A stretch of 64,000 bases of DNA from Paraburkholderia phenoliruptrix. Its GTDB lineage: Bacteria; Pseudomonadota; Gammaproteobacteria; Burkholderiales; Burkholderiaceae. The DNA is taken from NCBI RefSeq assembly GCF_902859825.1, contig NZ_CADIKB010000031.1, positions 1 through 64,000 on the forward strand. The letters run 5' to 3'. The notes below the pieces were generated by a model. The model was not told where the DNA came from. It did no database searches and was given only the letters and a program-made list of their open reading frames with translations. Position 1 is the first letter of the stretch; each line of letters opens with the position of its first letter. This document shows positions 23,772 through 33,167 of the stretch, piece after piece. The position numbers were made by a program, and so were the translations under genes.

Positions 23772-26273
23772 ATGTCGTGGTTCGTCTTGCTGCTGGTGGT
23801 GGGCATGCTGGCGCTCGTGTACGTTCAGGCGCGCGCGCCCGGGTGGCTGGCCTTCATGATCGCGTGGGTCGTGACCGTGCGCGTGAGCGGCGCAGCGGGC
23901 GCTGCGGCGACCACACTCTTCGCCATCGTACTGGTGCTGCCCGCGCTCGTGCTCGCCGTGAAGCCGCTGCGGCGCGCGTGGCTCGCGAAGCCGGTGCTCG
24001 ACGTTTTCCGCAGGATCCTGCCGGAGATGTCGCCGACCGAGCGCGACGCGATCGAAGCCGGCACCGTCTGGTGGGACGCGCAACTGTTCTCCGGCCGCCC
24101 TCACTGGGACACGCTGCTCGGCTACGGCCCCGCGACCCTGAGCGCCGAAGAGCAGGCATTCCTCGAGAACGAATGCGAAGAGCTGTGCAATCTCGCGAAC
24201 GACTGGGAAACCACCATGGTGTGGCAGGACCTGTCGCCGCAAGCATGGCAGTTCGTCAAGGAGCGCGGCTTTCTCGGCATGATCATTCCAAAGCAGTACG
24301 GCGGTAAGCAGTTCTCCGCCTACGCGCATTCGCAGGTCATCATGAAGCTCGCCACGCGCTGCTCGGCCGCCGCCGTCTCGGTGATGGTGCCCAATTCGCT
24401 CGGCCCCGCGGAACTGCTGATGCATTACGGCACCGACGAGCAGAAGAACCACTATTTGCCGCGTCTTGCGCGCGGCGAGGAAATCCCCTGCTTCGCGCTG
24501 ACGAGCCCTTACGCGGGTTCGGACGCCGCCGCGATTCCGGACGTCGGCATCGTCTGCAAGGGCCTGTTCGAGGGACGCGAGACGCTCGGCTTTCGCGTGA
24601 CGTGGGACAAGCGCTACATCACGCTCGGGCCGATCGCGACGGTGCTCGGCCTCGCCTTTCGCGCGCTCGATCCGGACCATCTGCTCGGCGCGAACGACGA
24701 ACCCGGCATCACCTGCGCACTCATTCCGACCGATCATCCGGGCGTGAACATCGGCCGGCGTCACTGGCCGCTGAACGCCGTGTTCCAGAACGGCCCGAAC
24801 TCGGGCAAAGACGTCTTTATTCCGCTCGACTGGGTGATCGGCGGACGCGCGCAAGTGGGCAACGGCTGGCGCATGCTGATGGAATGTCTCGCGGCCGGGC
24901 GCGCGATCTCGCTGCCGTCGTCGAATGTCGGCATGGCGAAGATCGCCGTGCGCGGCACGGGCGCCTATGCCGCGGTGCGCCGCCAGTTCCGCACGGCCGT
25001 CGGCAAGTTCGAAGGCGTGCAGGAAGCGCTCGGCCGCATGGGCGGCAATCTGTATGTGATGGACGCCGCGCGCCGCCTGTCGGCGCACGCGGTCGATCTC
25101 GGCGAAAAACCCTCGGTCATTTCGGCAATCGCCAAATATCACATTACCGAGCGCGCCCGCATGGTGATCAACGACGCCATGGACGTCGCCGGCGGCAAAG
25201 GCATCTGCATGGGGCCGTCGAACTTTCTGGCGCGCGCGTATCAGCAGGTGCCGATTGCGATCACGGTCGAAGGCGCGAACATTCTTACCCGCTGCCTGAT
25301 CATCTTCGGCCAGGGTGCGATCCGCTGCCATCCATATGTGCTGAAGGAAATGAGCGCGACACGCGAAGCCGACCGCGCTCAAGCGCTGCGCGATTTCGAC
25401 GACGCGTTCTTCGGCCACCTCGGCTTTACGCTCTCGAACGTGGTGCGCAGCTTCGTGTACGGCCTGAGCGGCGGTGCCTTCATCGCGACGCCGCGTGCGG
25501 CCCATGCGCCGCTGCACCGCTACTATCGCGCCGCGACGCGCATGGCCACGGTGTTCGCGCTGCTCGCGGACGTCTCCATGTTCGTGCTCGGCGGCGATCT
25601 GAAACGCCGCGAACGCATCTCGGCGCGTCTTGGCGACGTGCTCTCGCAGCTCTATCTGATTTCGGCGACGCTCAAGCGTTTCGAGGACGAAGGCCGTCAG
25701 GAAGACGATCTGCCGCTCGTGCGCTGGGGCGTCGAAGACTCGCTTTATCGCGCGCAACAGGCCCTCGACGGCGTACTCGCGAACTATCCGAATCGCCTCG
25801 CCGCGGGGCTGGTGCGCGTGCTCGCCTTCCCGTTCGGTCTGCCGTACCGCGAGCCGTCGGACCGCCTCGGCAGCGAGATCGCGCAGCTGATGCAGACGCC
25901 CGGCGCCGCGCGCGACCGGCTCGTCGCCGATTCGTACGTGCCGCACCCGGATGTCGACGCGCTCGGCTATGGCGAGCTCGTCTTCGCGCTCAACCCGCGC
26001 GTGACGCAGATCGAGCAGAAGCTTCGCGAAGCGGTCAAGGCGCGGCGCCTCGAACCCATGCCGCAGAGCGCCGTGCAACTCCCCGCATGGGCCGACGCCG
26101 CGCTGCAGCAAGGTCTGATCGATGCGGACGAGCGGCGCGTGCTCGACGATTACGCGCGCTACGCCGCGCTCGTCGTGAAAGTCGACGATTTTTCTGCCGA
26201 CTTCGACCTGCTCGCCCATCTGCAACGCCGTCAGGAGGCGCTCGACAACGCGCTCGAAGCGGCGGAGCTGTGA
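23772..26273 (+). CDS. fadE: Acyl-CoA dehydrogenase FadE
   Basis: This 833-residue protein has the length and layout of proteobacterial FadE. Two N-terminal membrane segments (residues 1-60) come first, then a conserved FadE-specific region (TVWWDAQLFSGRPHWDTLL). The flavoprotein core follows (CFALTSPYAGSDAA; DVAGGKGICMGPSNFLARAYQ; VEGANILTRCLIIFGQGAIRCHPY) with a DUF1974-type C-terminal domain. It introduces the trans-2 double bond into acyl-CoA at the inner membrane, passing electrons to ETF. GGGAGGAAACCTC precedes the ATG. Confidence 0.95.
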   Translation: MSWFVLLLVVGMLALVYVQARAPGWLAFMIAWVVTVRVSGAAGAAATTLFAIVLVLPALVLAVKPLRRAWLAKPVLDVFRRILPEMSPTERDAIEAGTVWWDAQLFSGRPHWDTLLGYGPATLSAEEQAFLENECEELCNLANDWETTMVWQDLSPQAWQFVKERGFLGMIIPKQYGGKQFSAYAHSQVIMKLATRCSAAAVSVMVPNSLGPAELLMHYGTDEQKNHYLPRLARGEEIPCFALTSPYAGSDAAAIPDVGIVCKGLFEGRETLGFRVTWDKRYITLGPIATVLGLAFRALDPDHLLGANDEPGITCALIPTDHPGVNIGRRHWPLNAVFQNGPNSGKDVFIPLDWVIGGRAQVGNGWRMLMECLAAGRAISLPSSNVGMAKIAVRGTGAYAAVRRQFRTAVGKFEGVQEALGRMGGNLYVMDAARRLSAHAVDLGEKPSVISAIAKYHITERARMVINDAMDVAGGKGICMGPSNFLARAYQQVPIAITVEGANILTRCLIIFGQGAIRCHPYVLKEMSATREADRAQALRDFDDAFFGHLGFTLSNVVRSFVYGLSGGAFIATPRAAHAPLHRYYRAATRMATVFALLADVSMFVLGGDLKRRERISARLGDVLSQLYLISATLKRFEDEGRQEDDLPLVRWGVEDSLYRAQQALDGVLANYPNRLAAGLVRVLAFPFGLPYREPSDRLGSEIAQLMQTPGAARDRLVADSYVPHPDVDALGYGELVFALNPRVTQIEQKLREAVKARRLEPMPQSAVQLPAWADAALQQGLIDADERRVLDDYARYAALVVKVDDFSADFDLLAHLQRRQEALDNALEAAEL

Positions 26274-26410
26274 GTGAAAACGCGAATTCGCCATCGCATG
26301 AAAAAAGCTCGCTCCGAAACACGCCGGCGCGCGAAACTGGGTGCACACTGGCCGCAGACTGAGTACACACTGACGGACGTGCAGGCGTATCCGGCGGAGC
26401 CACGAACAAT

Positions 26411-27826
26411 ATGAACGACGCTTACCTGAACTTCGTCAATTCGCCGTTCGGCGCGCGCCTTGCGCGCTCGCTGGGGCTTCCGAAGCCCGAGGTGCTGCGC
26501 CGCTATCGCGCGGATCGCCCCGAGTTCGAGGGGCTCGTTGCAATCGGCGCGGGGCGCGAACCGCGTCTGCTGGACGCGCTCGCGAATCTTGTGGCAAGCA
26601 TCGGCATGACGAGCGTCGCGCATGCAAGCGCCGGCCTGTGGATGCCGCTCGCGCATCGCCATGGTCTGATGACGGGGCGGTTCGAGCCCGCGGATTCCGG
26701 CTCGGCCGCGCGTGTTGCGGCGCTCGTCTTCGACGCGAGCGGTATCGAGGACAGCAGCCAGCTTGAACCGCTGCATGCGTTTTTCCACGACACGCTGCGC
26801 TCGCTCGGCAAATGCGGCCGCATTGTCGTGCTCGGCCGGCCGCCGCGAGACTGCGCGAGTCCCCGGCAGTGGACCGCGCAACGCGCGCTCGAAGGCCTCG
26901 TGCGTTCGCTCGGCAAGGAGGCGCGGCGCGGCGTGACAGCGAATCTGGTGTATGTCGGCGCGGGTGCCGAGCATAGGATGGAGTCCACGCTGCGCTTTTT
27001 CCTGTCGCCGCGCTCGGCCTACGTGTCGGGTCAGGTCGTGCAGATTTCCGCCGACGGTGCCGACGCCGTGGAGTCCGCGCCCTTCGACTGGCACGCGCCG
27101 CTCGCGAACCGGCGCGCGGTGGTGACAGGCGCGGCGCGCGGCATCGGCGCGGCGATTGCGGGCGTGCTGGCGGCACAAGGCGCGCACGTGATCGGGGTCG
27201 ACATTCCGTCTGCGCGCGACGCGCTCGACGCGACCCTGCGCCAGTTGAACGGCACGCCGCTTGCCTTCGACATCGCCGCGCCGGAAGCTCCCGCGCAGAT
27301 CGCCGCCGCACTCGACGACGAGGGCGTGGACATCGTCGTGCACAACGCCGGCATCACCAAAGACAAGACCATCGCGAAGATGACGGCCGCGGCCTGGCAA
27401 AGCGTGCTCGACATCAACCTCTCCGCCCAGGAGCGCATCGACGACGCGTTGCTCGCAGCCGGCATTCTGCGCGACGGCGGACGCATCATCGGCGTGTCGT
27501 CGATCAGCGGCATCGCGGGCAATGCCGGCCAGACGAATTACGCGACCTCGAAAGCGGGCGTGATCGGCCGCGTGCAAAGCATGGCGCCGCTGTTGCGCGC
27601 GCGCGGCATCACGATCAACGCGGTCGCGCCGGGCTTCATCGAAACGGAGATGACAGCGACAATGCCGTTGACCCTTCGCGAAGCCGGCCGCCGCCTGAAT
27701 TCGCTCTCCCAGGGCGGCCAGCCGGTCGACGTCGCGCAGACCATCGCGTGGCTCGCGCATCCCGGCTCGGGCGGCATCAGCGGGCAGGTGGTGCGCGTGT
27801 GCGGTCAAAGTCTGATCGGAGCCTGA
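26411..27826 (+). CDS. High-molecular-weight FabG-like 3-oxoacyl reductase / 3-hydroxyacyl-CoA dehydrogenase
   Basis: This 471-residue protein belongs to the HMwFabG (FabG4-like) SDR group. The N-terminal 200 residues are a degenerate Rossmann domain. The catalytic SDR domain starts at the TGAARGIG loop (239-246). It has NAG (HNAGITKDKTIAKMT), the active-site Ser in VSSISG and YATSK (Tyr377, Lys381). Such enzymes act on (R)-3-hydroxyacyl-CoA or -ACP with NAD(P). Placed between fadE and a MaoC hydratase, it most likely does the dehydrogenation step of beta-oxidation. The next gene starts 2 bp after its stop. Confidence 0.88.
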   Translation: MNDAYLNFVNSPFGARLARSLGLPKPEVLRRYRADRPEFEGLVAIGAGREPRLLDALANLVASIGMTSVAHASAGLWMPLAHRHGLMTGRFEPADSGSAARVAALVFDASGIEDSSQLEPLHAFFHDTLRSLGKCGRIVVLGRPPRDCASPRQWTAQRALEGLVRSLGKEARRGVTANLVYVGAGAEHRMESTLRFFLSPRSAYVSGQVVQISADGADAVESAPFDWHAPLANRRAVVTGAARGIGAAIAGVLAAQGAHVIGVDIPSARDALDATLRQLNGTPLAFDIAAPEAPAQIAAALDDEGVDIVVHNAGITKDKTIAKMTAAAWQSVLDINLSAQERIDDALLAAGILRDGGRIIGVSSISGIAGNAGQTNYATSKAGVIGRVQSMAPLLRARGITINAVAPGFIETEMTATMPLTLREAGRRLNSLSQGGQPVDVAQTIAWLAHPGSGGISGQVVRVCGQSLIGA

Positions 27827-27828
27827 GC

Positions 27829-28764
27829 ATGCAAGAACCCGGTGATCCGTTCGGCGGCAACCACACGTCCGAACTCGCGCGGCGCGACGGAGTGCGGCCG
27901 AGGACTGTGGTCGTGGAAACCTTGCCCACACCGGCGCGGCTCTATGCACGCGCGCTGTCGGGCATCGTCAAGCGCGGACGTCCGGCGCAGCTGCCCGCCT
28001 TGCGTCTCGTGCGCCCCGCTGTCGCGCTCGATCCCGGGCCGGCGTGGCGCTATGCCCGCGTGTGCGGCTTCATCCCCGAGCACGGCGTGCCGCTCACGTA
28101 TCCGCATGTGCTCGCGTTTCCGCTGCATCTGCTGATGCTGACGGATCCGGCGTTTCCCTGGCCCGCGGTCGGCCTGCTGCATCTTGCCAATCATGTACAT
28201 CTGCGCCGGCCGCTCGCCTACAAGGACCTGCTGCGCGTCGAAGTGGAGTTCGGCGCGCTGCTGCGCCACGACAAGGGCCAGGCGTTCCTGCTGCACACGC
28301 GCATCTACCGGCGGGGAGAAGCCGTGTGGGACGGCGACAGCGTCTACCTGAAGCGCGGCGTGCCGGCCGGCGGCGGCCCGCTCGATCCGCTGCAGGTGGA
28401 CACCGCCGCGTTGCAACGCGTCGCGCGCTGGCAACTCGCGCCGCAGCTCGGCCGCGACTACGCGAGCGTTTCCGGCGACTACAACCCGATTCATCTGAGC
28501 GCGCTGCCGGCGAAGGCATTCGGCTTTCCGCGAGCGATCGCGCACGGCATGTGGACGCTCGCGCGCGCGGCCTCCTCGTTGCAGCCGCCCAAGCCGCTTG
28601 CCGAAGCGACGCTTGCCGCCGAATTCAAGCTGCCGATGCTGCTGCCGGGCGAAGCGTCGCTGTGGAGCGCGTCGTCGTCGCTGATCGAACGCGATATCGA
28701 GGTGCGCGACATCGCCGGAGAAAAGCCGCATTTGCGCGCCCGCATGCAATGGAGACTGCAATGA
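27829..28764 (+). CDS. MaoC-family (R)-specific enoyl-CoA hydratase-like protein
   Basis: This 311-residue protein has a double hot-dog fold. The C-terminal half holds the hydratase-2 signature DYNPIH (Asp217, His222) within SGDYNPIHLS, then FPRAIAHGMW. The N-terminal hot-dog (about residues 60-190) has no catalytic motif, as usual for double-hot-dog MaoC proteins. It should hydrate trans-2-enoyl-CoA to (R)-3-hydroxyacyl-CoA. ATG lies 2 bp after the FabG-like stop, so they are coupled. A longer in-frame reading overlapping the upstream gene is less likely. Confidence 0.88.
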   Translation: MQEPGDPFGGNHTSELARRDGVRPRTVVVETLPTPARLYARALSGIVKRGRPAQLPALRLVRPAVALDPGPAWRYARVCGFIPEHGVPLTYPHVLAFPLHLLMLTDPAFPWPAVGLLHLANHVHLRRPLAYKDLLRVEVEFGALLRHDKGQAFLLHTRIYRRGEAVWDGDSVYLKRGVPAGGGPLDPLQVDTAALQRVARWQLAPQLGRDYASVSGDYNPIHLSALPAKAFGFPRAIAHGMWTLARAASSLQPPKPLAEATLAAEFKLPMLLPGEASLWSASSSLIERDIEVRDIAGEKPHLRARMQWRLQ

Positions 28765-28838
28765 CACGCGCCTGCGTGAGACGCGGGCGCGGCAGCCGCG
28801 CTCGCCGTGTCGATCCGCCGTGCTGATCCGGCACGCGA

Positions 28839-28894
28839 CACACGCTCAGGAACAAACGATCAGGCACACACGATCAGGAACACGCAATCAGGCA
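28839..28894. repeat. Four 14-bp tandem units before the thiolase gene
   Basis: Units are CACACGCTCAGGAA, CAAACGATCAGGCA, CACACGATCAGGAA and CACGCAATCAGGCA, with a conserved (A/C)TCAGG core and alternating AA/CA ends. The array ends 22 bp upstream of the thiolase ATG, next to its AAAGGAG site. Confidence 0.85.
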
Positions 28895-28915
28895 AAAAAT
28901 GCAAAGGAGCCACGC

Positions 28916-30217
28916 ATGCCTCACCCGCTGCCACCCGTGCGCCGCGTCGCGATTCTCGGCGGCAACCGGATTCCGTTCGCCCGCTCGAACACGGCCTATG
29001 CGACCGCGTCGAATCAGGACATGCTGACTTTTACGCTGCAAGGGCTGATCGACCGCTATGAGCTGCACGGCGAACGCCTCGGCGAAGTGGCGGCGGGCGC
29101 GGTCATCAAGCATTCGCACGACTTCAATCTGACGCGCGAATCCGTGCTGTCCACCACATTGGCGAAGGAAACACCCGCGTACGATGTGCAACAGGCCTGC
29201 GGCACCGGCCTCGAAGCGACGATACTCGTCGCCAACAAGATTGCGTTGGGACAGATCGACGTGGGCATCGCGGGCGGTATGGATACGACATCGGATGCGC
29301 CTATCGGCGTGAACGAAAACATGCGCAAGATTCTGCTCGAAGCGAATCGCGGCAGGAGTGCGGGCCAGCGCGTCGGCGCGCTCGCGAAGCTGCGGCCCGG
29401 CATGTTCTTCAAGCCGCTGTTGCCGCGCAACGGCGAGCCGCGCACCGGTCTTTCGATGGGCGAGCACTGCGAGCTGATGGCGAAACGCTGGAACATTTCG
29501 CGCGAAGCCCAGGACGTGCTCGCCTACGACAGCCACCGCAAGCTCGGCCAAGCGTATGCGCGCGGCTTTCTCAACGATCTGATGACGCCGTACCGCGGCC
29601 TCGCGCGCGACAACAATCTGCGCGCCGACCTGACGCTCGACAAGCTCGCCTCGCTCAAGCCCGCCTTCGACCGCGACGCCGGCACGCTGACCGCCGGCAA
29701 TTCCACGCCGCTCACCGACGGCGCGTCCGCCGTGCTGCTCGCGAGCGAAGACTGGGCCGCGCGCCGCGGCTTGCCGGTGCTCGCGTACCTGAGCTGGTCG
29801 GAAACCGCGGCCGTCGACTTCTTCGACAAGAAAGAAGGCCTCTTGATGGCGCCGGCCTACGCGGTGGCGCGCATGCTCGCGCGAGCGGGACTGACGTTGC
29901 AGGAATTCGATTTCTACGAGATCCACGAAGCGTTCGCGGCGCAGGTGTTGTGCACGCTCGCTGCCTGGCAGGACGACGAATATTGCCGCACGCAGTTGGG
30001 CCTCGACGCCCCGCTCGGCGCGATCGACCGCGCGAAACTCAACGTGAACGGCGGCTCGCTCGCGACGGGCCATCCGTTCGCCGCGACGGGCGCACGCATC
30101 GTCGCCGGTCTCGCGAAGCTGCTTGCGCAGCTCGACGCACCGGCGGGCAGCGCGCGCGGACTGATTTCGATTTGCGCGGCGGGCGGCCAGGGCGTGGTGG
30201 CGATTCTGGAGCGCTGA
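28916..30217 (+). CDS. fadI: Acetyl-CoA C-acyltransferase (3-ketoacyl-CoA thiolase), FadI/FadA-like
   Basis: This 433-residue thiolase has the acylated Cys95 in VQQACGTGLEA, the GH motif in LATGHPFAATGARI and the terminal CAAGGQG motif that holds the second catalytic cysteine. The length and YSHRKLGQAYARGFL region fit the FadI-like group, which is slightly longer than FadA. It cleaves 3-ketoacyl-CoA to acetyl-CoA and a shortened acyl-CoA. AAAGGAG lies just upstream of the ATG at 28916. FadI usually pairs with FadJ; no fadB/fadJ gene is present here. Confidence 0.9.
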   Translation: MPHPLPPVRRVAILGGNRIPFARSNTAYATASNQDMLTFTLQGLIDRYELHGERLGEVAAGAVIKHSHDFNLTRESVLSTTLAKETPAYDVQQACGTGLEATILVANKIALGQIDVGIAGGMDTTSDAPIGVNENMRKILLEANRGRSAGQRVGALAKLRPGMFFKPLLPRNGEPRTGLSMGEHCELMAKRWNISREAQDVLAYDSHRKLGQAYARGFLNDLMTPYRGLARDNNLRADLTLDKLASLKPAFDRDAGTLTAGNSTPLTDGASAVLLASEDWAARRGLPVLAYLSWSETAAVDFFDKKEGLLMAPAYAVARMLARAGLTLQEFDFYEIHEAFAAQVLCTLAAWQDDEYCRTQLGLDAPLGAIDRAKLNVNGGSLATGHPFAATGARIVAGLAKLLAQLDAPAGSARGLISICAAGGQGVVAILER

Positions 30218-30286
30218 CCGCCATCCCGCTTGCGCACGCTCAGCCCCTATACGAACACAGGAAGCCCAGGCTTCAGGAGACGACCG

Positions 30287-32095
30287 ATGACCGAGCCCAC
30301 TCAAGCCCCGCCCTCGCCCGCCGCTGCGAATCAGGCCGGCGCGCGCGCCGACGATCTCGCGCAGACAGCGCACAAAACGCTGCGCGCGCCGAACACCGAC
30401 GGCATCTGGTACGCGTCGTATCCGGCCGGCGTGCCGCATGAAATCGACGTCGGCCAATACGAGTCGATCGTCCAGTTCTTCGACGAATGCATCGCGCGCT
30501 TCCGCGAGCGCGTCGCCTACGTGAGCGTCGGCGAGAGCATGACTTACGGCGAACTCGGCCGCAAGGCGAGCGCGTTCGCTGCGTATTTGCAGAGTATCGG
30601 CGTGGCGCCCGGCGAGCGCGTCGCGATCATGCTGCCCAATACGTTCCAGTATCCGGTGTCGCTCTTCGGCGTGCTGAAAGCGGGCGCGGTGGTGGTCAAT
30701 GTCAATCCGCTTTATACGGTGCGCGAGCTCGCGCATCAGTTGAAGGACAGCGGTGCGCAAACCATCGTCGTGTTCGAGAACTTCGCGAAGACGGTACAGG
30801 ACGCGCTGCCGGGCACAAAAGTGCAGAACGTGATCGTGACGGGGCTCGGCGACCTGCTCGGCGACGGCCTGAATGTGAAGGGACGTCTGCTGAACTTCAT
30901 GCTGCGTCACGTGAAGAAGATGGTGCCCGCCTACGATCTGCCGCAAGCGGTGCCGCTCCTGAAGGCGCTTGCCGTCGGTTATACGCGGCCCGTCGCGCCG
31001 GTGCGGCTGACGCATCACGACATTGCATTTCTTCAGTACACCGGAGGAACCACGGGCGTCGCGAAAGGTGCCATGCTCACGCATCGCAACATCATCGCGA
31101 ATCTGCTGCAAGCCAAGGCGTGGTCGGAAGGACAACTAAGTGGTGAGATAGAAACGGTGCTCACGCCGCTGCCGCTCTATCACATCTATTCGCTCACGGT
31201 GAATGCGCTCATTTTCATGGGACTCGGCGGGCGCAACATCCTGATCGCGAATCCGCGCGACATGAAGCGCGTGATGATGATCATCCGCCATGAGAAGTTC
31301 ACCGGCATGACGGCGGTCAACACGCTCTACAACGCGTTTCTGGAAAACGAGGAGTTCTGCAAACGCGATTTCTCCGACCTCAAACTCGCGATGGCGGGCG
31401 GCATGGCGACGCAAAGGTCGGTGGCCGAGCGCTTCAAGGCGGTAACCGGCAAACCGATTATCGAAGGCTATGGTTTGACCGAATGCTCGCCGATCGTGTC
31501 GATGAATCCCGTCGACATTTCGAACCTGCGCGACTTCGAAGGCTCGATCGGTTTGCCCGCGCCATCCACGCAGGTGCGCTTTCGCAAGGACGACGGCAGT
31601 TGGGCCGACATTGGCGAGGCGGGCGAGCTGTGCGTGAAAGGGCCGCAAGTCATGAAAGGCTATTGGAACCGCCCGGACGAAACCGCCAAGGTGATCGACG
31701 ACGAAGGCTGGCTTGCAACCGGCGACATCGGCGTGATGGATTCGCGCGGCTTCATTCGTCTCATCGACCGCAAGAAGGACATGATTCTCGTGTCGGGCTT
31801 CAACGTGTATCCGAACGAGATCGAGGACGTGATCGCGGCGCATCCCGACGTGCGCGAAGTCGCTGCAATCGGTGTGCCCGACGAAGCCCAGGGCGAGCGC
31901 GTGAAAGTGTTTGTCGTGAAGCGCAATCCGTCGCTGACCGCCGAGCAGGTGATCGCGCATTGCCGCAAGAACCTGACAGGCTACAAGATTCCGAAAGTGG
32001 TCGAATTCCGCGACGAGCTACCGCAAACCAACGTCGGCAAGATTCTGCGCCGCGCGCTGCGCGACGAGGAACTCGCGAAGCAAAAGTCTGCCTGA
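30287..32095 (+). CDS. fadD: Long-chain fatty acid-CoA ligase
   Basis: This 602-residue adenylate-forming enzyme has the ATP-binding loop YTGGTTGVAKG at residues 251-261, GYGLTECSP, the hinge region TGDIGVMDSRGFIRLIDRKKDMI and the C-terminal PKVVEFRDELPQTNVGKILRRAL with the catalytic Lys. It activates fatty acids to acyl-CoA and so feeds FadE and the rest of the cluster. AGGAGA precedes ATG at 30287. It is slightly longer than E. coli FadD because of an N-terminal extension of about 30 residues. Confidence 0.93.
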   Translation: MTEPTQAPPSPAAANQAGARADDLAQTAHKTLRAPNTDGIWYASYPAGVPHEIDVGQYESIVQFFDECIARFRERVAYVSVGESMTYGELGRKASAFAAYLQSIGVAPGERVAIMLPNTFQYPVSLFGVLKAGAVVVNVNPLYTVRELAHQLKDSGAQTIVVFENFAKTVQDALPGTKVQNVIVTGLGDLLGDGLNVKGRLLNFMLRHVKKMVPAYDLPQAVPLLKALAVGYTRPVAPVRLTHHDIAFLQYTGGTTGVAKGAMLTHRNIIANLLQAKAWSEGQLSGEIETVLTPLPLYHIYSLTVNALIFMGLGGRNILIANPRDMKRVMMIIRHEKFTGMTAVNTLYNAFLENEEFCKRDFSDLKLAMAGGMATQRSVAERFKAVTGKPIIEGYGLTECSPIVSMNPVDISNLRDFEGSIGLPAPSTQVRFRKDDGSWADIGEAGELCVKGPQVMKGYWNRPDETAKVIDDEGWLATGDIGVMDSRGFIRLIDRKKDMILVSGFNVYPNEIEDVIAAHPDVREVAAIGVPDEAQGERVKVFVVKRNPSLTAEQVIAHCRKNLTGYKIPKVVEFRDELPQTNVGKILRRALRDEELAKQKSA

Positions 32096-32144
32096 CAGAC
32101 AAGGCGCTTGCATGGGGTCTTGCGCCACCCCTCGGGAGAATTCG

Positions 32145-33167
32145 ATGACGCATTGGCTGTTCGCACGCCTGTCCCGGTTTCGCTCGGTGCGTCCCGACGC
32201 GAAAGCCGCCGCCGGTGCCGCCGCGGGTAGATCCGCGAATCGCGGACGCAGGCTCCGGCCCGACGTGGCGCGGATCGGCGCGCTCATCGCGTGTGCGGCG
32301 CTCGGTGTCGCGAGTTCGCCCGTGTTCGCGCAAAACGACGACAAGCCGCCGCCGCTCGAAGCAGCAAGCGCGGTCAAGCCGCCATCCACGCCGGCCTCGC
32401 AGGTCGGCAAGCTGACGCTCGATCAGCAGGTGAAATGGCTGCGCGCCGCGCAGCAAAGCGGCGCACTCGAAGCGCTCGACGACGCGCAACTGGTCGCGCT
32501 TTTCAAGTCGCTCGATCCGCTCGCGCTGCCGCGCTATATCAAGGAAGGCCCGAACGGCTATGCGTCGTATGAGTTCACGATGTCGCGCGCCGAACGCATT
32601 CGCGGCCAGTGGCCCGACAAGCCCGATCACATGCTGGTGCGCGTCGCGCACGACCCGCTGCGCATCTACGCAAAATGGCTGCCGGACGGCGCGCACGCGG
32701 GCCAGGAGATCATCTACGACGAGTCCAAACGCACCGACGAAATGTACGGCCACCTCGGCGGCATCATGAACGTCATGCCGCTCTGGACGTCGCTGAACGG
32801 CGCCCTTGCCCGCTCGCAGTCGAACCACCAGGTGCGCGATCTCGGCACCGAATATATCGCCCGGCAGTATCTCGAAGAGGGCAAGAAATATATCGAGGCC
32901 GGTTTGCCGCGCTCGACGCAGATCGAAGTGAAGACCATCGACGGCGTGCGCGTGCTTGCATTGACCTTCGAGACGCCGACCGGCCAGCCGCAGTTCTACG
33001 CGAAGAAGGAAACGCTCGGGCTCGATTTGCGGCACCCGTATTTCCGCACCGTCGAGTCTTACGACAACGAAGGCCGCATCTTCGAGAGGATCGTCTTCGA
33101 AACGATTACGCCGAAAACCTTCGACGAATCGACGTTCGACCCGAAAAACAAGGCCTATAAGTTCTAA
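32145..33167 (+). CDS. DUF1571 exported protein
   Basis: This 340-residue protein has a long basic N-terminus and a hydrophobic signal segment (VARIGALIACAALGVASSPVFA). A DUF1571 domain follows, with FDLTMSRAERIRGQWP-like text (YEFTMSRAERIRGQWPDKP), KWLPDGAHAGQEIIYD and the C-terminal HPYFRTVESYDNEGRIFERI. DUF1571 proteins resemble LolA/LolB-like outer-membrane sorting folds, but their function is not known. ATG at 32145 has GGGAGAA 6 nt upstream and is preferred over the ATG 33 bp earlier. Its stop overlaps the end of the convergent downstream gene by 4 bp. Confidence 0.8.
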   Translation: MTHWLFARLSRFRSVRPDAKAAAGAAAGRSANRGRRLRPDVARIGALIACAALGVASSPVFAQNDDKPPPLEAASAVKPPSTPASQVGKLTLDQQVKWLRAAQQSGALEALDDAQLVALFKSLDPLALPRYIKEGPNGYASYEFTMSRAERIRGQWPDKPDHMLVRVAHDPLRIYAKWLPDGAHAGQEIIYDESKRTDEMYGHLGGIMNVMPLWTSLNGALARSQSNHQVRDLGTEYIARQYLEEGKKYIEAGLPRSTQIEVKTIDGVRVLALTFETPTGQPQFYAKKETLGLDLRHPYFRTVESYDNEGRIFERIVFETITPKTFDESTFDPKNKAYKF

